The notes: generated from the sequence alone by a model not told the origin. Shown: positions 1 to 6,983, counted from the first letter of the stretch. The stretch is DNA of 10,203 nt from Crocinitomix sp. (GCA_020849935.1 JADZFJ010000222.1:1-10203), one strand, 5' to 3'. Made by a program: numbers and translations.

Positions 1-1
1 A

Positions 2-12
2 GTATTATCTTA
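2..12 (+). repeat. Left terminal inverted repeat of the IS
   Basis: GTATTATCTTA matches, in inverted orientation, 10 of 11 positions of the sequence at 1403-1413. The two copies bracket the transposase and the structured 5' region, which makes them the best candidates for the two element ends. The transposase stop codon lies only 26 nt inside the right copy. Confidence 0.6.
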
Positions 13-30
13 GGATTATAAACTATTAAT

Positions 31-172
31 AAGCAAAAACAAAGTTGCTAAATTGAGGTCGGGCTAGATACATTTTTATGATATTGACGGACAGGAAAAT
101 CAACTTTGTTTTATTACACAACAACCACAATAAGTACTTAAACACTTTGTTTGATCAAAAGATGTTGTATAA
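31..172 (+). ncRNA. Putative bridge RNA of the IS110 element
   Basis: In the IS110 family a structured RNA from the non-coding end guides the recombinase, using one loop for the target and one for the donor. Here a perfect 12-bp stem (36-47 with 101-112) encloses a two-sided internal loop (48-66 and 86-100) capped by a hairpin (67-73 with 78-85, one bulge), which is the layout of a target-binding loop. The left side contains GGTCGGGCT (57-65), resembling the outer part of a flavobacterial repeat. The right side, CGGACAGG (88-95), can pair with CCTGATCCG at 1413-1421 if A1417 is bulged. A second, weaker stem follows (118-123 with 163-168); its loop carries AGTACTT (133-139), close to the right element end AGTACCT (1409-1415), and could be a left donor guide. 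I could not place a convincing right donor guide. RNA ends are approximate. Confidence 0.55.
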
Positions 173-225
173 AAAATGAGCCAAGGTAAGTGTGATATTT
201 TGTTTATTATAAAAAACAAATAATT

Positions 226-1377
226 ATGAATTTAAAGTATTCGGTTGGGCTTGATATTTCGAGCAAAAAAGTAAATGGATGTATAAGTATTATTGATGAT
301 AATCAAAAGGTTATGGTTAAATCGAGTATTGTTTTTCCAAACACACTGGTTGGATTCAAAGCACTTGAAGATTGGATTTTAAAGAATCATAAGGAAAAGG
401 AGCTTCCATTAGTAATTTGTATGGAAGCTACTGGGATTTATCATGAGAACTGCGCATTATATCTGTCTGAAAAACACCATAATGTATCAATAATTTTACC
501 CAACAAAGCAAAACATTATTTGATTTCATTGGGATTAAAATCAAAGAATGATACGATTGACGCAAAAGGATTGTCTAGAATGGGAGCTGAACAATGTTTA
601 GATTCCTGGAAGCCAATGGGCAAGTTTTTCTATCAATTACGACAATACACAAGGCAATATCAAAATTTACAAGAACAAAAAACTGTAATTAACAACCAAT
701 TACACGCCTTAGAACGCGCAATGTATGTTAATAAGCCAATGATTAAACAACAAAAATCTATTTTAATGTTGTTTAACAAGCAGTTAAAAGAATTGGATAA
801 ATTGATAAAAAATCATATTAATTCAAATGAAATTGTAAAACAAAAAACAGAAAATATTTGCAAAATTAAAGGAGTAGCTGCTTTATCAATAGCGACAATT
901 TTAGCTGAAACAAATGGATTCGAATTATTTAAAAATTACAAGCAATTGGTGTCTTATGCGGGATTTGATGTTGTGGAAAGAGAATCAGGAACCAGCACAG
1001 GTAAAACTAAAATCTCAAAAAAGGGCAATTCGCATATAAGAAGGGCTTTATTTATGCCAGCTTTTGTCGCCATTACACACAAAGAAAGGCCATTTTTGAA
1101 TTTATTTACAAGAACTTTTGAAAAGCACGGAATCAAAATGAAAAGTTATGTGGCAGTCCAGAAAAAGTTATTGGTAATGATCTACCATCTTTGGAAAAAG
1201 AACGAGGCATATGATTCAAAATATCTTGAGAAATTGAAAAAAAATGAAAATATAGAGACAGCAATTTTTCAAGAAATTGATCCAGAAAAAAATAGCCCCG
1301 ATCTAGTCGAGGCTATACAGGATAAATATAGATTTATTGAAAAATCAATGTCTTCCCTTTGTGAAACAAATGTATAA
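226..1377 (+). CDS. IS110-family transposase (DEDD/serine bridge-RNA-guided recombinase)
   Basis: This 383-residue protein catalyses excision and insertion of the element. The N-terminal RuvC-like domain (about 5-160) shows the four expected acidic residues: D10 in VGLDIS, E67 in CMEATG, and D109 and D112 in KNDTIDAKG. A coiled-coil-like charged stretch (about 140-205) follows. The C-terminal Transposase_20 domain (about 211-295) begins at IKGVAALSIATILAE and contains S254 in ERESG, the position of the catalytic serine, then SKKGNSHIRRAL. Length is at the upper end for the family, with a lysine-rich tail of about 60 residues. The ATG start follows a small hairpin (199-205 with 214-220). No frameshift or internal stop is present. 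Assignment to the family is secure; the roles of individual residues follow from family knowledge. Confidence 0.95.
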   Translation: MNLKYSVGLDISSKKVNGCISIIDDNQKVMVKSSIVFPNTLVGFKALEDWILKNHKEKELPLVICMEATGIYHENCALYLSEKHHNVSIILPNKAKHYLISLGLKSKNDTIDAKGLSRMGAEQCLDSWKPMGKFFYQLRQYTRQYQNLQEQKTVINNQLHALERAMYVNKPMIKQQKSILMLFNKQLKELDKLIKNHINSNEIVKQKTENICKIKGVAALSIATILAETNGFELFKNYKQLVSYAGFDVVERESGTSTGKTKISKKGNSHIRRALFMPAFVAITHKERPFLNLFTRTFEKHGIKMKSYVAVQKKLLVMIYHLWKKNEAYDSKYLEKLKKNENIETAIFQEIDPEKNSPDLVEAIQDKYRFIEKSMSSLCETNV

Positions 1378-1402
1378 AAAAAAGATGAAGAAATTAGGAT
1401 TT

Positions 1403-1413
1403 TAAGATAGTAC
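1403..1413 (-). repeat. Right terminal inverted repeat of the IS
   Basis: Read on the minus strand this is GTACTATCTTA, matching the left copy at 2-12 at 10 of 11 positions. It is followed on the plus strand by CTGATCCGCTATAG, which I interpret as the exchange core CT plus right target flank. Confidence 0.6.
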
Positions 1414-1512
1414 CTGATCCGCTATAGTTGTCCATTCGTTAGTTTCAATCCCCAACGTGTTGGGGATCAACCAACGAATGTGCAAGCTGCCGCTTCCATC
1501 CCTTTTGCAAAA
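1414..1512. repeat. Right half of a flavobacterial intergenic repeat, interrupted by the IS
   Basis: The sequence reads CTGATCCGCTATAG, then a long hairpin, then GCTGCCGCTTCCATCCC and the palindrome TTTTGCAAAA. From memory, intergenic repeats of Flavobacterium and relatives have the layout CGGGCTATCCGCTATA, then a variable hairpin, then GATGCCGCTTCCATCCC. The match is good on both sides of the hairpin, but the outer CGGGCT part is missing here and would be expected left of the insertion sequence. Such repeats often lie at gene 3' ends, so this one may have served the gene left of the window. Family identity is from recall and could not be searched. Confidence 0.5.
1433..1480. other. Strong palindromic hairpin inside the intergenic repeat
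   Basis: Outer arms CATTCGTT (1433-1440) and AACGAATG (1473-1480) pair perfectly. The inner arms ATCCCCAAC (1448-1456) and GTTGGGGAT (1459-1467) also pair perfectly, with GTT/AAC (1442-1444 with 1469-1471) between them. That gives about 20 paired positions in 48 nt. No T-run follows on the plus strand, so it is not a standard intrinsic terminator for plus-strand transcription. Confidence 0.7.
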
Positions 1513-1637
1513 CCACGCGCAACGCCAACACAAGAAATTAATGTAAAAAATCAAACCCTCCACCAAATAAATAACCACATTAACGCCATTCCCATTACAA
1601 TTTATTCACCTCAACGAATCGTTTCCTATAATTTGTG

Positions 1638-1645
1638 TAATTTTG
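1638..1645 (+). promoter_or_regulatory. Bacteroidota -7 promoter box for the sulfur operon
   Basis: TAATTTTG matches the Bacteroidota -7 consensus TAnnTTTG exactly and lies 39 nt upstream of the chosen start at 1685. No clear TTG-type -33 element is visible at the usual distance. A transcript starting just after this box could not use the TTG codon at 1643, which argues for a downstream ATG start. Confidence 0.45.
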
Positions 1646-1684
1646 CAGTTCATTTTTAAAAACGAGTCGATGGAAGAGCGTAAT

Positions 1685-2827
1685 ATGAAATTTGGAACAA
1701 AAGTAATTCATGCGGGAGTTCACCCAGATGAAGCAACCGGGGCAATTATGACGCCGATTTATCAGACAAGCACCTACGTGCAACCTGAAGTTGGGGTACA
1801 TAAAGGATACGAATATTCGCGTACCTTAAATCCAACCAGACACGCGTTAGAAAAAAACCTCGCCGCGATCGAAAATGGAGCCTTTGGAGCTTGTTTTGGC
1901 AGTGGAATGGCCGCTATCGATTGTGTACTAAAAATGTTAAATCCTGGCGATGAGGTCGTTTCTACCAACGATTTATATGGAGGAACTTACCGAATCTTCA
2001 AAACAATTTTCGAAAAATATGGCATCAAATTCCACTTTATAGGAATGCAAGATGCAGCGACGATCGAAAATTACATGAATGAAAATACCAAATTGATTTG
2101 GGTGGAAACACCAACAAATCCTATGATGAATATAATTGACATTGTAGCAACAGCAAAAATTGCCAAAAAATACAATGCTATGTTAGCGGTAGACAATACA
2201 TTTGCAACACCTTACCTTCAAAATCCACTTGATTTAGGTGCGGATATTGTGATGCACTCCGTTACAAAATACTTAGGTGGACACTCAGATGTAGTAATGG
2301 GAGCTTTAGTTTGTAAAGACGAAAAAATTGCTGCTGAAATGTACCGTATTCAAAATTCATGCGGTGCCGTAACAGCGCCAATGGATTCTTTTTTAGTATT
2401 ACGTGGTATCAAAACCTTGCACATTCGGATGCAACGTCATTGCGAAAACGGCGAAAAAGTAGCTAAGTTTTTGGCATCACATCCGCGAGTAGACAAGGTT
2501 TATTGGCCAGGTTTCACCACCCACGCAAACCACGAAATTGCAAAATCGCAAATGAGAGGTTTTGGCGGAATGATTTCATTTACCTTTAAAGGAAATGACA
2601 TTAATGATGCCTTGGAAACCGTAAAAAAAGTTAAAATATTTGCTTTGGCCGAATCATTGGGCGGTGTAGAATCCTTAATCGGACACCCTGCTACTATGAC
2701 CCATGCTTCAATTCCAAAAGTAGAAAGAGAAAAATCAGGTGTGGTCGATTCACTCGTGCGCTTAAGCGTAGGAATCGAAGATGCAGATGATTTAATAGCA
2801 GATTTAGAACAAGCTTTAAACGCGTAA
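1685..2827 (+). CDS. Trans-sulfuration PLP enzyme (cystathionine gamma-synthase/lyase family)
   Basis: This 380-residue, full-length member of the Cys/Met metabolism PLP family acts in the cytoplasm. It either joins cysteine with an activated homoserine to make cystathionine, or cleaves cystathionine to cysteine. Visible features are YSR (44-46) and DLYGGT (96-101) in the cofactor region, VDNTF with D170 for the pyridine nitrogen, the Schiff-base lysine K195 in SVTKYLGGHSD, and SLGGVES near E329 followed by HPATMTH. The ATG at 1685 is preferred: MKFGTKVIHAG is the usual family N-terminus and GGAAGAG lies 6 nt upstream. An ATG at 1670 is the alternative. The next gene starts 2 nt after the stop, so it heads an operon with a rhodanese and a reductase. 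Synthase and lyase cannot be separated from sequence alone; both carry the glutamate at the E329 position. Confidence 0.93.
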   Translation: MKFGTKVIHAGVHPDEATGAIMTPIYQTSTYVQPEVGVHKGYEYSRTLNPTRHALEKNLAAIENGAFGACFGSGMAAIDCVLKMLNPGDEVVSTNDLYGGTYRIFKTIFEKYGIKFHFIGMQDAATIENYMNENTKLIWVETPTNPMMNIIDIVATAKIAKKYNAMLAVDNTFATPYLQNPLDLGADIVMHSVTKYLGGHSDVVMGALVCKDEKIAAEMYRIQNSCGAVTAPMDSFLVLRGIKTLHIRMQRHCENGEKVAKFLASHPRVDKVYWPGFTTHANHEIAKSQMRGFGGMISFTFKGNDINDALETVKKVKIFALAESLGGVESLIGHPATMTHASIPKVEREKSGVVDSLVRLSVGIEDADDLIADLEQALNA

Positions 2828-2829
2828 AA

Positions 2830-3141
2830 ATGGCAGTAAAAATAATTCAAGCAGCTGATGTTTTAGCAGCAGTTAACCAAGGCGCAATTTTCATTGATGT
2901 TCGTGAAGAATATGAAATTGAAGAAATGGCGTATGACATTCCAAATCAACTTCAAATTCCTTTGGGCGACATCCAACGCCGAGCAAGTGAAATTTCAAAA
3001 GATCACCCAATCATTGTTGGCTGCCGAAGCGGTGCACGGAGTTTAAATGCGTGTGGTTTTTTAGATATGCAAGGGTATAATGTTTCCAATTTAAGCGGTG
3101 GCATTATGGGTTGGTCAGACAATGGCTACCCAGTTAAATAA
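2830..3141 (+). CDS. Single-domain rhodanese-like sulfurtransferase
   Basis: The 103-residue protein is one complete rhodanese domain with no signal peptide, so it should be cytoplasmic. It shows FIDVREEYE (21-29), the conserved start of the fold, and the active-site loop CRSGARS with the persulfide-carrying C65, followed by LSGGIMGW near the C-terminus. A six-residue active loop after the cysteine fits thiosulfate-type sulfurtransferases rather than the longer phosphatase loop. It starts 2 nt after the PLP enzyme and its end overlaps the following reductase by 20 nt, so translation is probably coupled. The pairing suggests it carries sulfane sulfur linked to cysteine or cystathionine metabolism. 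That link is inferred from position, and the sulfur donor and acceptor are unknown. Confidence 0.92.
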   Translation: MAVKIIQAADVLAAVNQGAIFIDVREEYEIEEMAYDIPNQLQIPLGDIQRRASEISKDHPIIVGCRSGARSLNACGFLDMQGYNVSNLSGGIMGWSDNGYPVK

Positions 3142-3847
3142 AGTTGCATACATCACCGGTTCTTCATCAGGACTTGGAAAAGCCTTGGCCGAACTTTTGC
3201 TCGACCAGGATTATTTTGTCATTGGAATAGCGCGCACAGCAAGCATTGAGGATGCAAATTATCAGCACGTTTTTCTTGATTTAGCCAACATCAACCAAGT
3301 AGTTGATTTTCAGTTTCAGGTAGATGGAAAGGAAGTCTTGCTCATCAACAATGCTGGAATAATTGGCGATATTTTGCCAATTGGACAAACTACTTCTACT
3401 TCTCTTCAAGAAATTAGCAATGTAAATATCCTTGCCCCGCAAATCTTAATCAACACCTTTTTAGCCACATTTTTAACCAAAACCACAAAAGGACACCTAG
3501 TAAATATTAGCTCAGGCGCTGGAAAAAACCCTATCGATTCGTGGGCAGCTTATTGCGCCTCAAAAGCGGCGTTAGATTTATTTAGCCAAACTATCGCCTT
3601 GGAATTCCAATTAAACGGAAATCACGCATGGAACATTCATTCCATCGCGCCAGGAGTTGTCGATACCCCAATGCAAGCCCACATCCGCAATACGTCACCA
3701 GAAAAATTCAAATCACTCAACCGTTTTATCGAATTAAAACAAAATGGTGATTTAGTGTCCCCAGAAAAAACCGCACAAAAAATCTTTACCGTAATCAACC
3801 ACCCCGAAAAATTTAAAAATACGGTTTTATCGGTCAGAGATTTTTGA
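3122..3847 (+). CDS. Short-chain dehydrogenase/reductase, sepiapterin/benzil reductase-like
   Basis: A 241-residue classical SDR with an NAD(P)-binding Rossmann fold. The dinucleotide motif is TGSSSGLG (12-19), followed by INNAG (75-79), the structural N102, and the catalytic S131, Y144 and K148 (YCASK). R38 after the second strand suggests preference for NADP. The C-terminal part has PGVVDTPMQ, as in many family members. ATG 3122 was chosen because MATQLNKVAYITG gives the normal short N-terminus; a GTG at 3098 would add eight atypical residues. The gene overlaps the rhodanese end by 20 nt in another frame and completes the operon. The overall look recalls sepiapterin reductase and bacterial benzil reductase, but the substrate cannot be told. 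It ends 24 nt before a stem-loop. Confidence 0.92.
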   Translation: MATQLNKVAYITGSSSGLGKALAELLLDQDYFVIGIARTASIEDANYQHVFLDLANINQVVDFQFQVDGKEVLLINNAGIIGDILPIGQTTSTSLQEISNVNILAPQILINTFLATFLTKTTKGHLVNISSGAGKNPIDSWAAYCASKAALDLFSQTIALEFQLNGNHAWNIHSIAPGVVDTPMQAHIRNTSPEKFKSLNRFIELKQNGDLVSPEKTAQKIFTVINHPEKFKNTVLSVRDF

Positions 3848-3870
3848 GAAAGTAGGGGAGTGGTTTTGCA

Positions 3871-3908
3871 AATTGCGATTTGATTTTAAGAATCAACAAA
3901 TCGAAATT
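3871..3908 (+). other. Imperfect stem-loop after the sulfur operon
   Basis: AATT.CGATTT (3871-3881) pairs with AAATCG.AATT (3898-3908) with one mismatch, and GATT/AATC pairs again inside (3882-3885 roughly with 3891-3894). It lies 24 nt after the reductase stop. No T-run follows, so it may be a weak terminator or a 3'-end processing or stabilising structure. Confidence 0.4.
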
Positions 3909-4002
3909 ATAAGGTTCATTCTGCCCTAACTAAAACGATTTAAACAAAATCCATTCTTGGATTCCCGATAAATAAACAAATCCTACATTTAAATAACTTT
4001 TT

Positions 4003-4048
4003 CAAGGTGGAACGATTCTAAATACGTACCTTGTACCTTGATTAGAAT
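4003..4048 (+). promoter_or_regulatory. Repeat-rich leader or promoter region of the protease gene
   Basis: The heptamer TACCTTG occurs twice in direct tandem (4027-4033 and 4034-4040). Each copy is one T short of the Bacteroidota -7 box TAnnTTTG. CAAGGT at 4003-4008 can pair with ACCTTG of either copy, giving two mutually exclusive hairpins. A further 7-bp inverted repeat, ATTCTAA (4015-4021) with TTAGAAT (4042-4048), encloses the tandem copies. The block ends 16 nt before the protease start codon. It probably includes the promoter; a regulatory role for the structures is inference. Confidence 0.35.
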
Positions 4049-4064
4049 TGCTTAAAAAACAAAC

Positions 4065-6188
4065 ATGAAAAAAATCTTCACAATACTTGCACTTGCTTTG
4101 GCAGGCGGTGCAGCAATGGCGCAACACGTGCACAGAGGACCTGAACATCCAACTTTCTGTGCATCAACAGAACAAACAAATAAAGTATTTCAATTTCATC
4201 CTGAATACGCAATCCAAGATTCTATTGATCAGCAGAATATGCAATTGGAATATGAACACTTTTTGGAAACTTGGAGTCCTGACGACCGATCTTTATACGT
4301 AGTACCCGTTGTGGTTCACGTAGTACATTTAGGCGGTCCAGAAAACATTTCTGATGAGCAAATCTATAATGCCATCGAATATCTTAACAAAGATTACAAT
4401 AAACTAAACAGCGATTTAGCGCTTACCATTCCTGAATTTGCGGGAATTACAGGTTTATGTAATATCGAGTTTAGGTTGGCTACCAAAGATCCTTCTGGAC
4501 AATGTCACCCCGGCATCACCCGGACCTATTCGGCAACAACTTACGATGAAGGAATGTCAGATTCAGGTCACGAAATTGTAGAAGCTGTAGAAGCTGTTCA
4601 CGGAAATTGGCCACAAAATAAATATATGAACATCTTTATTTGCATCGACCCGGCTGGGGCTGAGGCTTATACGTTTAAACCTGGAGGATGGTATCCAGCT
4701 GGTGGCATGTACGGTTCAATTTTTATAAAGCATGACTACATGGGAACAATCGGCACAGGAGGTTCTGGAGGAAAACATACCTTGTCACACGAAGTAGGAC
4801 ATTGGTTAAATTTATCACATACTTGGGGTAACTCAAACGAACCTGGAAATCCTGCAAATTGTGGTACCGATGACGGTGTTGCCGATACACCAAATACTAT
4901 TGGATGGGACAATTGCTCGAATTTATATGGCGCAACTTGTGGTTCATTGGACAATGTTCAAAATTTTATGGAGTATTCCTTTTGTTCAACCATGTTCACA
5001 GTAGGGCAAGCTGCAAAAATTCAAAGTGCACTTACAGGTGTTACTGCACAGCGGTATAAATTGATTACAGAAGCAAATCTAATCGCGACAGGAACAAACG
5101 GTCCGGGTCAATTATGCGAGGCTAAATTTATTTCTAATGCGCGTGTAATTTGCGCGGGAGGATCCATTGATTTTTCTGATGTTTCTTACCACAATGTGAC
5201 TAGCAGATCGTGGACATTTGAAGGAGGATCACCTGCAACTTCGGCACTTGAAAATCCTACCATTACATTTAACACCCCTGGTACTTACAATGTTGGTTTA
5301 ACTGCCTTTAACGGCGGAGATTCTGAAGTGGTTTTAGAAGAAAATTATGTGATTGTATTACCAGAAACAGGTACATCAATTCCTTATTCAGAAGGATTCG
5401 AAACCTTGCCTGCTTTGCCAGACAATAACCGAATTTTTGTAGAAAATCCTGCAGAGGATGACACATGGGAATTAACCACATCTGCGGCAAGTTCAGGATC
5501 AAAATCAGCTTATTTAGGTAATTTTGGTGTAGCAACTGGCGCAAAAGATGCACTTGTTTCAAGTAATATTGATTTAAGTGGAGTTGATCCTGACGACGCG
5601 ATCATTTTTAACTTTAAATATGCGTACAAACGTCGAATAGCTACTACCGAAGAATGGATTCGTTTTTACATTTCAAAAGATTGTGGCGAAACATGGGCTT
5701 TAAGAAAAAATATTAAAGGCGAAGATTTAGGACCATTGGTAAGCGGATCTGCCTACACTCCAGCAAGTCAAGAAGATTGGATTCAAGTAGATATCACCAA
5801 TATCTTAGCCGATTATTATGTAGAAAATTTCCGATTCAAAATTGAATTTGAAAACGATAATGGAAATAATATTTTTATCGATGACATCAACCTTTACCCA
5901 GCCTCAATGACGGCTTTGGAAGATTTAGACAATAATTTTGGATTGATTGTTTATCCAAATCCTGTTGCCGACGAAACTACCATTCAATTAAATGGGATAG
6001 CCGGCGAAAATTATTCAATCGCTGTGTATAACACACTCGGCGAACAAATTGCAACCGTTTACACTGGCGAATTAAACGATGGAATCAACCTAATTTCTTG
6101 GTCAACAAACGACCTTGCAAAAGGCGTTTATGTACTAAAAATTGAATCACAAACAAGTGTTCAAACCATCAAATTAATAAAAGAATAA
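4065..6188 (+). CDS. Secreted M43 (pappalysin-type) metalloprotease with T9SS sorting domain
   Basis: This 707-residue protein should be exported by Sec and then moved across the outer membrane by the type IX system. A signal peptide (1-19) ends at AMA before Q20. The catalytic domain (about 75-335) carries HEVGHWLNLSH with zinc ligands H242, H246 and H252 and catalytic E243, plus a Met-turn at NFMEYS (M302), as in the pappalysin/cytophagalysin group of metzincins. A PKD-like domain follows (about 355-432, SWTFEGGSP...FNTPGTYNV). Then comes a beta-rich region of MAM/CUB-like character (about 440-612) with ENDNGNNIFIDDI. The C-terminal type A sorting domain (about 626-707) has YPNPVADE, YNTLGE and KGVYVLKI. 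It likely degrades extracellular protein; the substrate is unknown. It stands alone between a structured leader and a terminator. Several cysteines in the catalytic domain suggest disulfides. Confidence 0.93.
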   Translation: MKKIFTILALALAGGAAMAQHVHRGPEHPTFCASTEQTNKVFQFHPEYAIQDSIDQQNMQLEYEHFLETWSPDDRSLYVVPVVVHVVHLGGPENISDEQIYNAIEYLNKDYNKLNSDLALTIPEFAGITGLCNIEFRLATKDPSGQCHPGITRTYSATTYDEGMSDSGHEIVEAVEAVHGNWPQNKYMNIFICIDPAGAEAYTFKPGGWYPAGGMYGSIFIKHDYMGTIGTGGSGGKHTLSHEVGHWLNLSHTWGNSNEPGNPANCGTDDGVADTPNTIGWDNCSNLYGATCGSLDNVQNFMEYSFCSTMFTVGQAAKIQSALTGVTAQRYKLITEANLIATGTNGPGQLCEAKFISNARVICAGGSIDFSDVSYHNVTSRSWTFEGGSPATSALENPTITFNTPGTYNVGLTAFNGGDSEVVLEENYVIVLPETGTSIPYSEGFETLPALPDNNRIFVENPAEDDTWELTTSAASSGSKSAYLGNFGVATGAKDALVSSNIDLSGVDPDDAIIFNFKYAYKRRIATTEEWIRFYISKDCGETWALRKNIKGEDLGPLVSGSAYTPASQEDWIQVDITNILADYYVENFRFKIEFENDNGNNIFIDDINLYPASMTALEDLDNNFGLIVYPNPVADETTIQLNGIAGENYSIAVYNTLGEQIATVYTGELNDGINLISWSTNDLAKGVYVLKIESQTSVQTIKLIKE

Positions 6189-6205
6189 ACAAGCTTTAAA
6201 ACATT

Positions 6206-6247
6206 TAAAAAAACCTCGTCGATGTAAAATTGACAAGGTTTTTTTTT
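6206..6247 (+). terminator. Rho-independent terminator of the protease gene
   Basis: AAACCTCGTC (6211-6220) pairs with GACAAGGTTT (6232-6241) with one mismatch around an 11-nt loop. A-runs before and nine or so T residues after extend it. It starts about 18 nt after the protease stop codon. The following DNA to 6461 is AT-rich with short palindromes, for example TTTTTAATTAAAAA at 6268-6281, and I see no gene or clear promoter in it. Confidence 0.8.
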
Positions 6248-6461
6248 GGCTATTCACGAAATTAGAGTTTTTAATTAAAAATGCTAGAAAAACAATTCGT
6301 TTGCAAAATTTTTCAAAAAATTCGAATCAAATTCTTTTAATCAGTTTATTTAGTTAATTTTAATCGGAAAGGTCACAGAATAGAGTTGGAACAAGGTTTG
6401 AAATAGGGCTCGGACTATACAAGCCATTGTTAAAACGCAAAGCAAAAAAAATAAAACATCC

Positions 6462-6983
6462 ATGAAAAATAAATTGCGCCACATTCCTCTAATTTTTATC
6501 TGTGTATCTTGTTTCATTGCCTTGAGTTCTGTTGTTTCGGAAATAAAAACAAAGCCGACATCATGGACTCCTGAATTCTACTTTAAATTTAATTCAATAA
6601 AGCCGGTAGACTCTGTCAAACATATCCATTCTTGGGTACCTTCGGACTCACTATTTTTAGATATTAAGCAATTAATGATTGACAATCCTGATATACTTAT
6701 ATTGGAAATTTCAGGTTTTGCCGACTCGAATGAAAAGAATCCAAAAAAGGTCAGTGAGGATAGAGCTGATAAAATCAAAAACGAATTAGTGAACCGTGGG
6801 GTCGATCAAACTCGTCTTCAAACTATTGGTTACGGATCCACAAAGCCACGCATACCAACAAAAGACATTTTGGCTGAATTGGATTTACAAAAACGAGAGA
6901 AATTACGGGAACAAAATAGGAGAGTAAATTTTAAAGTACTAAAATTTGCCAACCCCAAAGAGACACAACAAAACCAACATTAG
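6462..6983 (+). CDS. Small periplasmic OmpA-C-domain (peptidoglycan-binding) protein
   Basis: A 173-residue protein with a basic, hydrophobic N-terminus (about 1-26: charged KNKLRH, then LIFICVSCFIAL), probably a signal peptide or a membrane anchor. C17 has a poor lipobox, so lipidation is doubtful. Residues about 75-162 form an OmpA-like domain. D88 in ISGFADSN and R101 in SEDRADKIK are spaced like the two residues that hold diaminopimelate in OmpA; then come RGVDQTRLQTIGYGSTKPR and the final NRRVNFKVL. The stretch IPTKDILAELDLQKREKL enlarges the last loop. No beta-barrel or repeat domain is present, so it is a stand-alone cell-wall-binding module. A 90-residue unknown gene follows after 26 nt, likely in one transcript. 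Confidence 0.85.
   Translation: MKNKLRHIPLIFICVSCFIALSSVVSEIKTKPTSWTPEFYFKFNSIKPVDSVKHIHSWVPSDSLFLDIKQLMIDNPDILILEISGFADSNEKNPKKVSEDRADKIKNELVNRGVDQTRLQTIGYGSTKPRIPTKDILAELDLQKREKLREQNRRVNFKVLKFANPKETQQNQH

Larger units (their letters stand above)
1..1415 (+). mobile_element. IS110-family insertion sequence, apparently complete
   Basis: The element has one transposase gene (226-1377), about 225 nt of structured non-coding DNA before it and about 36 nt after it. A long 5' end is typical of the IS110 subgroup, where it encodes the bridge RNA. The ends are inferred from an imperfect inverted repeat: GTATTATCTTA at 2-12 and the reverse complement of GTACTATCTTA at 1403-1413. To the right the DNA changes at once to what looks like half of a flavobacterial intergenic repeat. 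A CT dinucleotide at 1414-1415 is a plausible exchange core; its left copy would lie just outside the window. Clear terminal inverted repeats are more usual in the related IS1111 subgroup, so subgroup assignment is not settled. The transposase frame is intact, so the copy may be active. The exact left boundary is uncertain by a few bases because it coincides with the window edge. Confidence 0.75.

Noticed and set aside
1433..1480. The strong hairpin as a simple rho-independent terminator of the transposase
   Set aside because: No T-run follows on the plus strand, and the flanking sequence fits an intergenic repeat better.
1420..1660. Open plus-strand frame of about 75 codons between the IS and the PLP enzyme gene
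   Set aside because: It runs through the hairpin repeat, has no good start codon, and its translation looks like low-complexity intergenic sequence with no family resemblance.
1643..1684. N-terminal extension of the PLP enzyme from a TTG at 1643
   Set aside because: The TTG lies inside the -7 promoter box, and the extra residues do not resemble the family N-terminus, which begins at MKFGTKVIHAG.
6390..6425. GGGCTCGGACTATA resembling the repeat targeted by the IS
   Set aside because: Only two 5-bp blocks match, the spacing differs, and there is no GCCGCTTCCATCCC half, so chance similarity is likely.
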